From: RYN-428 sp035695715
GTDB taxonomy: Bacteria; Planctomycetota; Phycisphaerae; Tepidisphaerales; Tepidisphaeraceae
Length of the DNA: 46,732 bases
Reading direction: 5' to 3'
Assembly: GCA_035695715.1 (NCBI GenBank)
Contig: DASRRM010000102.1
Span: forward strand, 1-46,732
Shown: piece after piece, positions 41,164 through 46,732 of the stretch
Layout of the letters: each line of letters begins with the position of its first letter
How positions within the stretch are numbered: the first letter of the stretch is position 1
Translations under genes and position numbers: made by a program
The notes under the pieces: model-generated
What the model saw: the letters and a program-made list of their open reading frames with translations, nothing else
The model's database searches: none
Told to the model about the DNA's origin: nothing

Positions 41164-41565
41164 ATGAAGCTGGTATTTGTGACGCCTGTTGTGGTGATTC
41201 TCAGCGCGGTGCTGGGGTATGGCGTGCTGCGCGTCAGCGGCTGGCCAACCTTCCCGCACGAGATGATCGCGGCGGTGATACCCAGCGTGATTGCCGGCGC
41301 GATCGGCGTGGTTCCGGTGTTGCTCCAGCGTGCCAATGGGCAGGCGGCGGTCGTTCAAGCGGCGTTTCAGGGAATGATCGTTCACATGGGCGCGACGCTT
41401 GGATTGGCGGTGCTGGTCTTCATATTAGCCGGGCCGCATCACCTGGCGGTGCAGCCTTTTGCCTTGTGGATGCTCTGGTTTTTCTTCGTCGCGCTGTCGG
41501 CGGTATCGGCGACGTTGATCTGGGCCATTCGATCGACGCCGGTCGCTCCGGCTACCAGGGTTTAG
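41164..41565 (+). CDS. ATP synthase subunit I-like membrane protein
   Basis: 133 aa, starting at the ATG at 41164. Four hydrophobic helices with short loops (TPVVVILSAVLGYGVLRV, AAVIPSVIAGAIGVVPVLL, GATLGLAVLVFILAG, ALWMLWFFFVALSAVSATLIW). Its size, topology and position between atpZ and atpB fit the second small membrane protein of atp operons (AtpI/AtpR type). Sequence motifs are weak, so the call rests on context. Its role would be c-ring assembly. Confidence 0.65.
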   Translation: MKLVFVTPVVVILSAVLGYGVLRVSGWPTFPHEMIAAVIPSVIAGAIGVVPVLLQRANGQAAVVQAAFQGMIVHMGATLGLAVLVFILAGPHHLAVQPFALWMLWFFFVALSAVSATLIWAIRSTPVAPATRV

Positions 41566-41587
41566 AGTCCGTAGAACAGGGAATGCA

Positions 41588-42691
41588 ATGTTAAATCTGG
41601 TTCTCGCCGACTTGACGAGCCACGTGACGGCACACAACCTGAACCTGCACATTACCAATCACATGCTGATGGTGCTGGTGGTGGCTGTGTTCATGTGGTG
41701 GCTGTTCTCGCATTATTTCAAGCATGCCGACAGCAGCGCGCCGACAGGCGTGCGCAATTTCCTGGAATCGATTATCGAATTCCTGCGGGTTGAGGTGTTT
41801 CGCCCGGCCCTTAAAGAGCATACCGATCGTTTCCTGCCGTTTCTCTGGACCCTGTTCTTTTTCATTCTCTTCAGCAATTTGATCGGCCTGTTCCCGATTG
41901 CCACGGTGATCGAGCTGATTACCAACGGGCGCGTCGAGCATATCGGCGGCACGCCCACCGGCAATCTTTCCAACACTGCCGCCCTGGCGATCCTGGTATT
42001 CATTATCATCCACGCCAGCGGCTTGCTTCAGGTGTTCCGCGATCTGGTGCGGGGAACCTACGGGCATCATGCCGCTCATGAGGAACACTCGGCCAACGGC
42101 ACGGTCGGCCATGAAGCCGCGGCGGATATTGAGCACATGCGCGCCGAGGCGTTGCCCGCCGACATCCCCCAGAAGTTCACGGCACTCGGAAACCCCACCC
42201 AGCATTATGGCGACGACGAGCATCCCAGCCATCTCAGCGGCGCGCATTCGCACGGCGGCGCGGGCGATTCGCATAACGGCGGAATGAGCCCCGGCAAGGC
42301 GGCGGTATTGGCATTGCCGCTATATCTGTGGAACTTCGCCCCGCATCCGTTCCGGCCGCAAGAGGGAGAGCCGGCTTGGAAATGGGCGATGGACATTCCG
42401 ATGTTCTTCGTCCTTCTCCTGTTGGAGATCCTCGGCGCGTTCATCAAGCCCTTTGCGCTGGCCATCCGCTTGTTTGCCAACATGATTGCCGGCCATATGG
42501 TGCTGGCGGCGTTGATGACATTGATCGTCGCCAGCCCCAGCATTCTGACGCAGATGGGCATCGCCGTGCCGGTGATCATTCTGAGCCTGCTGATTTATCT
42601 GTTGGAAGTACTGGTTGCGTTCCTGCAGGCATACATATTCGTATTCCTTTCGACATTGTTCATCGCCAGCGCGATTGCGCCGGAACACTGA
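41588..42691 (+). CDS. atpB: ATP synthase subunit a (with His-rich loop)
   Basis: 367 aa, about 100 longer than typical subunit a. The essential Arg294 is in LAIRLFANMIAGH, and the C-terminal helix reads AFLQAYIFVFLSTLFIASA. FLWTLFFFILFSNLIGLFP (85-103) is also conserved. Residues about 158-235 form a hydrophilic insertion with about twelve His (HH at 160-161, then SHLSGAHSHGG near 214-224), between two membrane helices. Subunit a forms the proton half-channels against the c-ring in Fo. The insert is in a loop and should not affect the core, but its side of the membrane and role are unknown. Confidence 0.95.
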   Translation: MLNLVLADLTSHVTAHNLNLHITNHMLMVLVVAVFMWWLFSHYFKHADSSAPTGVRNFLESIIEFLRVEVFRPALKEHTDRFLPFLWTLFFFILFSNLIGLFPIATVIELITNGRVEHIGGTPTGNLSNTAALAILVFIIIHASGLLQVFRDLVRGTYGHHAAHEEHSANGTVGHEAAADIEHMRAEALPADIPQKFTALGNPTQHYGDDEHPSHLSGAHSHGGAGDSHNGGMSPGKAAVLALPLYLWNFAPHPFRPQEGEPAWKWAMDIPMFFVLLLLEILGAFIKPFALAIRLFANMIAGHMVLAALMTLIVASPSILTQMGIAVPVIILSLLIYLLEVLVAFLQAYIFVFLSTLFIASAIAPEH

Positions 42692-42696
42692 ACGAT

Positions 42697-42785
42697 GGCA
42701 TGGGCATCTTGGCCATGCATAAATTTGGAACTGCGGTGTTTTGAGGCGAAAAAATTACAGCGCAAGGGCAGGATGCCCGTGCCAC
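42697..42785. repeat. Inverted pair of type A hairpins between atpB and atpE
   Basis: The unit GGCATGGGCATCTTGGCCATGC (left, diverged) and the unit GCAAGGGCAGGATGCCCGTGCC (right) are inverted versions of one 22-bp hairpin, about 40 bp apart. It begins 6 bp after the atpB stop. Confidence 0.75.
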
Positions 42786-42907
42786 TGATGATCCAAGGGT
42801 AGCCGACACCCGACTTTAAAAGCTCGGCGAATATTAATCCGCGCGGAGCCGGCAATATATCCTGGCCGCCAAAGCGCATTGTCCGGGTTCGCCCGGAAGG
42901 AGTTCTC

Positions 42908-43168
42908 ATGCTTCCTGTTACTGAATTGGCCGCCGTCGGCGAAGCCGGGCTGGCTTTGGCCGGCATCGGCATCGGGACCGGCCTGGCCACCCTCGGCCCT
43001 GGCATCGGCATCGGTACCATCGGCGGGCGCGCCTGCGAAGCCATCGCACGCCAACCCGAGGCCGGCGGCCGCATCGGCACCAACATGATCATCTCTGCCG
43101 CTCTCATCGAAGGGTTCACCTTCTTTGCGATCGTCATCTGCTTCATGCTTGCCGGCAAGGCCGTGTAA
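42908..43168 (+). CDS. atpE: ATP synthase subunit c
   Basis: 86 aa, two helices. The loop is RQPEAGGRI. The carboxylate is Glu in SAALIEGFTFF. The N-terminal helix reads GPGIGIGTIGG; the Gln and Ser/Thr found in sodium-binding c subunits (GxGQG and ESTG) are replaced by Ile and GF. This points to proton coupling. AAGGAG precedes the ATG. The gap to atpB is 216 bp and to atpF 437 bp, both filled by repeats, which is unusually loose for an atp operon. Confidence 0.95.
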   Translation: MLPVTELAAVGEAGLALAGIGIGTGLATLGPGIGIGTIGGRACEAIARQPEAGGRIGTNMIISAALIEGFTFFAIVICFMLAGKAV

Positions 43169-43190
43169 ATCGAATGACCGCAACCCCGTT

Positions 43191-43355
43191 TACTCCTCTT
43201 CGCGCAGCTAATGCCCCTCCGGGCTCTGCGGTTAGCCGCGACGCGCAGCGGAGCGTTTCATCGGGAAGAAACGTATTTCTCCGTATTAAACGCTCCGCCG
43301 CGCGTCGCGGCTGACCCCAGAACTTGCCGGGACATTAGCTGCGTGAAGAGGAGTA
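43191..43355. repeat. Nested palindrome between atpE and atpF
   Basis: Outer arms 43191-43213 and 43333-43355 (23 bp, one mismatch) enclose inner arms 43234-43258 and 43288-43312 (25 bp, one mismatch). It starts 22 bp after atpE. Confidence 0.9.
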
Positions 43356-43415
43356 GCCGGCATCGTTCGTATTCCGCTTCCGGCACGTTGGCCGGTTGTG
43401 GGTTTTTTTGCAAAG

Positions 43416-43565
43416 CTATAGCACTTTTTCAGTTTGGTACCGCGTCCGCGCGACTGTCATCCTGAGGTAATCCGAAGGATCTGGCTGGCCTTCGCGTACC
43501 GGCAAGATCCTTCGGAGTGCCTCAGGATGACGATTGCCCGCTCGATCACCTGAAAATCGCTCTAG
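43416..43565. mobile_element. MITE-like element, copy 2 (inverted)
   Basis: About 150 bp. Reverse complement of the element at 37800-37950, matching at both ends (CTATAGCACTTTTTCAG and CTGAAAATCGCTCTAG) and over the core palindrome. It lies in the atpE-atpF gap, 40 bp before the atpF start. The two ends resemble each other in inverted form (CTATAGC and CTAGAGC). Confidence 0.75.
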
Positions 43566-43605
43566 CTTAATCTGGCTCCCGTTTTATCGCTCGCTAGGCA
43601 AAATC

Positions 43606-44262
43606 ATGCTTAAACGTATTTCGATGTCCGTTTTCGTGCTGATGGCGTTGGCGCTGGCCATCCCAGCGCACGCCTCCAAAGTTGTTCCCGCTGGAACTGT
43701 TCCCACCATGGAGGCGGCACCGGCGCCTGCCGTCGAACCTGCCAAGCCTGCCGAAAACGAGCACGGCTTGATGGACGCCGATCTTGCCTCGGCCATCTGG
43801 ACCCTCATCATCTTCCTCATTCTTCTCGCCCTTCTCTACAAGACGGCTTGGAAGAACGTGGCGGCGGGCCTCAAGGGCCGTGAGGACCGCATTCGCAATG
43901 ACATTGCCCAGGCCGAGGAAGCCCGCAATAAAGCCGAGGCCACGCTGAAGGATTACAATGCGAGGCTGGCGGTAGCCGAGGCGCGGGCGGCTGAGATTCT
44001 GGCCAAGGCGACGACCGATGCGCAGGCGTTGGCCGAGCGCATCAAGGCCGATGCCGACAAGGCCGCCAGCGAGCGTGCCGAGCGTGCGATGCGCGACATC
44101 AAGGAAACGCGCGATCAGGCATTGCGGGAGATTTATGAGCAGACGGCCGAGTTGTCGACCAGCATCGCCGAGAAGATCCTTCGCCGAAGCCTCAACGCCA
44201 ACGATCAGCGCGATCTGGTGGCGCAGAGCCTGGAGCAGGTGCAGAACGTGAATCGCGGATGA
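43606..44262 (+). CDS. atpF: ATP synthase subunit b
   Basis: 218 aa from the ATG at 43606. It begins with a signal peptide-like stretch (SVFVLMALALAIPAHAS) and a Pro/Ala-rich linker. The membrane anchor follows (LASAIWTLIIFLILLALLYKTAW, cut here by position 65-88), then a long charged coiled coil to the end. Subunit b is the peripheral stalk joining subunit a to F1. An N-terminal signal peptide before the anchor, so that the N-terminus faces the periplasm, is common in planctomycetal b subunits. Only one b gene (no b') is present. Confidence 0.93.
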   Translation: MLKRISMSVFVLMALALAIPAHASKVVPAGTVPTMEAAPAPAVEPAKPAENEHGLMDADLASAIWTLIIFLILLALLYKTAWKNVAAGLKGREDRIRNDIAQAEEARNKAEATLKDYNARLAVAEARAAEILAKATTDAQALAERIKADADKAASERAERAMRDIKETRDQALREIYEQTAELSTSIAEKILRRSLNANDQRDLVAQSLEQVQNVNRG

Positions 44263-44284
44263 ACGTGATGTGGCAACGTGGTGG

Positions 44285-44303
44285 CACGGGCGGCCTGCCC
44301 GTG
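44285..44303. repeat. Type A hairpin between atpF and atpH
   Basis: Perfect arms CACGGGC (44285-44291) and GCCCGTG (44297-44303), in the usual context GTGGCACGGGC. It lies in the 86-bp atpF-atpH gap. Confidence 0.85.
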
Positions 44304-44348
44304 TCTTTTCCGATTGCGCTCGGGCAAACGCCCCGCGACCCAAAACCC

Positions 44349-44963
44349 ATGGCACAAAAACCTCAACATTACTCGCCGCTGGCCCTGACTTACGCCCGCG
44401 CCCTGCTGGAATTGGCCAACGAACGCAAGCTGGCCGAGGACACCGGGCGCGAGCTGGCAGGCCTGAGCGAAATTCTCACCGCCGAGCCGGTGTTCCGGGA
44501 ATATTTGTCTGATCCCGCCATCAGCCACGCCGAGCGCACCGCCAGCCTCGAACGCATTTTCCGCGGCCGCGTTTCGGAACTGATCTTCAACTTCATGGGC
44601 GTGATGAATTCGCACGGCCGATTGAAACTGCTCGGCGAAGTATTGTCGGCGTATGCCGACCTGCTCGACAAGCAACTGGGCAATGTCGAGGTGGACGTGA
44701 CCACCGCCCAGCAACTGAGCGAAGCAGACCTCGAACAAGTCCGCCAGAGCGTCGGCCATGCCCTGGGAAAGAATGCGATCGTGCATCAGCACGTCGATGA
44801 GAGCATCATCGGCGGGTTGATGATCCAGGTGGACGACAAAGTTATCGACGCCAGCGTGCGGCAACAACTTCGCGGCATGCGCCAGCAACTCCTGGCCGCG
44901 GCGCAGAAGGTGCATGATTCCAGTGGCACGGGCTTCCAGCCCGTGCAAGTTTTAACGAACTAG
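44349..44963 (+). CDS. atpH: ATP synthase subunit delta
   Basis: 204 aa from the ATG at 44349 (MAQKPQHYSP). An upstream ATG at 44259 would run through the palindrome and is rejected. The family pattern YARALLELANERKLAEDTGREL and GGLMIQVDDKVIDASVRQQLRGMRQQL is clear. Delta joins the stator to the alpha subunits. The final residues (SSGTGFQPVQVLTN) are encoded by a type A hairpin, so the natural end of the protein was probably around Val-His-Asp. Confidence 0.93.
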   Translation: MAQKPQHYSPLALTYARALLELANERKLAEDTGRELAGLSEILTAEPVFREYLSDPAISHAERTASLERIFRGRVSELIFNFMGVMNSHGRLKLLGEVLSAYADLLDKQLGNVEVDVTTAQQLSEADLEQVRQSVGHALGKNAIVHQHVDESIIGGLMIQVDDKVIDASVRQQLRGMRQQLLAAAQKVHDSSGTGFQPVQVLTN

Positions 44964-45024
44964 CATTCGCAAGCGAAACAGGATTAAATTCAGGCACTCT
45001 TAGGACACGGGCAAGATGCCCGTG
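44926..45024. repeat. Inverted pair of type A hairpins spanning the atpH end and atpA start
   Basis: The first hairpin (44926-44946, GCACGGGC and GCCCGTGC, five-base loop) is inside the atpH reading frame. The second (45006-45024, CACGGGC and GCCCGTG) ends 10 bases before the atpA ATG. The two units are inverted relative to each other (CAGTGGCACGGGC and its rc-like GCCCGTGGCACTG). Confidence 0.85.
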
Positions 45025-45034
45025 GCACTGTCAA

Positions 45035-46543
<1,509 letters not shown>

Positions 46544-46572
46544 CCCCTCGAACTGAGCGGCTTTGGACGCTT

Positions 46573-46601
46573 GGTCGTGACACGGCCGTCTCGGCCAATG
46601 C
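46573..46601. repeat. Diverged GGTCGTGACACGGCC repeat
   Basis: An inverted copy of the repeat at 19115-19143 (GGTCGTGACACGGCCGTCT), with a decayed second arm. It lies 29 bp after atpA, where the operon should continue with atpG beyond the window. Confidence 0.6.
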
Positions 46602-46732
46602 CGTCAACTTAAGGACGATCATATTTTTGCCTCATAGGCCGGTCTACAAGCCTCTGCTCGGGATTGAGTTAACTGAGGGTATCGATGCCTGGCGTTCTTC
46701 GTTCTTCGCGGCTGCGACTTGCGTTTGCGACG

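Overview
The window looks like chromosomal DNA of a planctomycete, most likely of the class Phycisphaerae. This is an inference from gene content, not a measured phylogeny. The evidence is a DUF1549/DUF1553 plus DUF1501 gene pair, a C-terminal zinc ribbon of the CxxCGYDLRG..CPECG type, a TPR-sulfotransferase, an F-type ATPase b subunit with its own signal peptide, and GC-rich DNA with many secreted or lipoprotein-type products. There is one tRNA gene (tRNA-Val, TAC). No rRNA, CRISPR array or prophage was seen.

Layout. 1-6.9 kb: a probable outer-membrane barrel protein, a DUF72 protein, an orphan nuoB, tRNA-Val, a TPR-sulfotransferase, a Rieske ferredoxin and a lipoprotein. 7-13.4 kb: a Gfo/Idh/MocA oxidoreductase, a membrane protein with a zinc ribbon, a GT4 glycosyltransferase and oligoendopeptidase F. 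13.4-14.6 kb: a small mobile-looking unit. It holds a Y1 (HUH) transposase of the REP-associated type bounded by long palindromic repeats, and it abuts the 3' remnant of an NHL-repeat gene. 14.7-16.9 kb: a small membrane protein and a CNNM/CBS (hemolysin-type) protein. 17.3-24.5 kb: five minus-strand envelope genes (LolA/LolB-like lipoprotein, MMPL/RND exporter, alkaline-phosphatase-superfamily lipoprotein, polysaccharide deacetylase, secreted hydrolase). 24.9-31.4 kb: an NTPase-pentapeptide fusion, a SprT-like protease, ThiS, a Kdo hydroxylase, a DUF433/DUF5615 toxin-antitoxin pair whose toxin carries an in-frame TAG, and a TauE-type exporter. 31.5-37.7 kb: DUF1549/DUF1553, DUF1501 and a CPA1 antiporter, probably one operon. 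38.1-40.5 kb: a C45-type acyltransferase/peptidase and a secreted HExxH protein. 40.9-46.5 kb: the F1Fo ATP synthase operon, in the order atpZ-like, subunit-I-like, atpB, atpE, atpF, atpH, atpA. The window ends before atpG.

The least ordinary feature is the intergenic DNA. Many gaps carry a palindromic repeat, and at least ten different sequence types occur. Many are pairs of inverted copies of a short hairpin (REPIN-like). One type, a CACGGGC-loop-GCCCGTG hairpin, recurs across the window and has entered the atp operon several times. There it supplies the last codons of atpH and occupies the place where the atpA ribosome binding site should be. A separate 150-bp MITE-like element occurs twice in opposite orientation, once inside the atp operon. 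The Y1 transposase gene with its matching palindromes is the best candidate in the window for a source of such repeats, although only its own repeat type can be tied to it directly.
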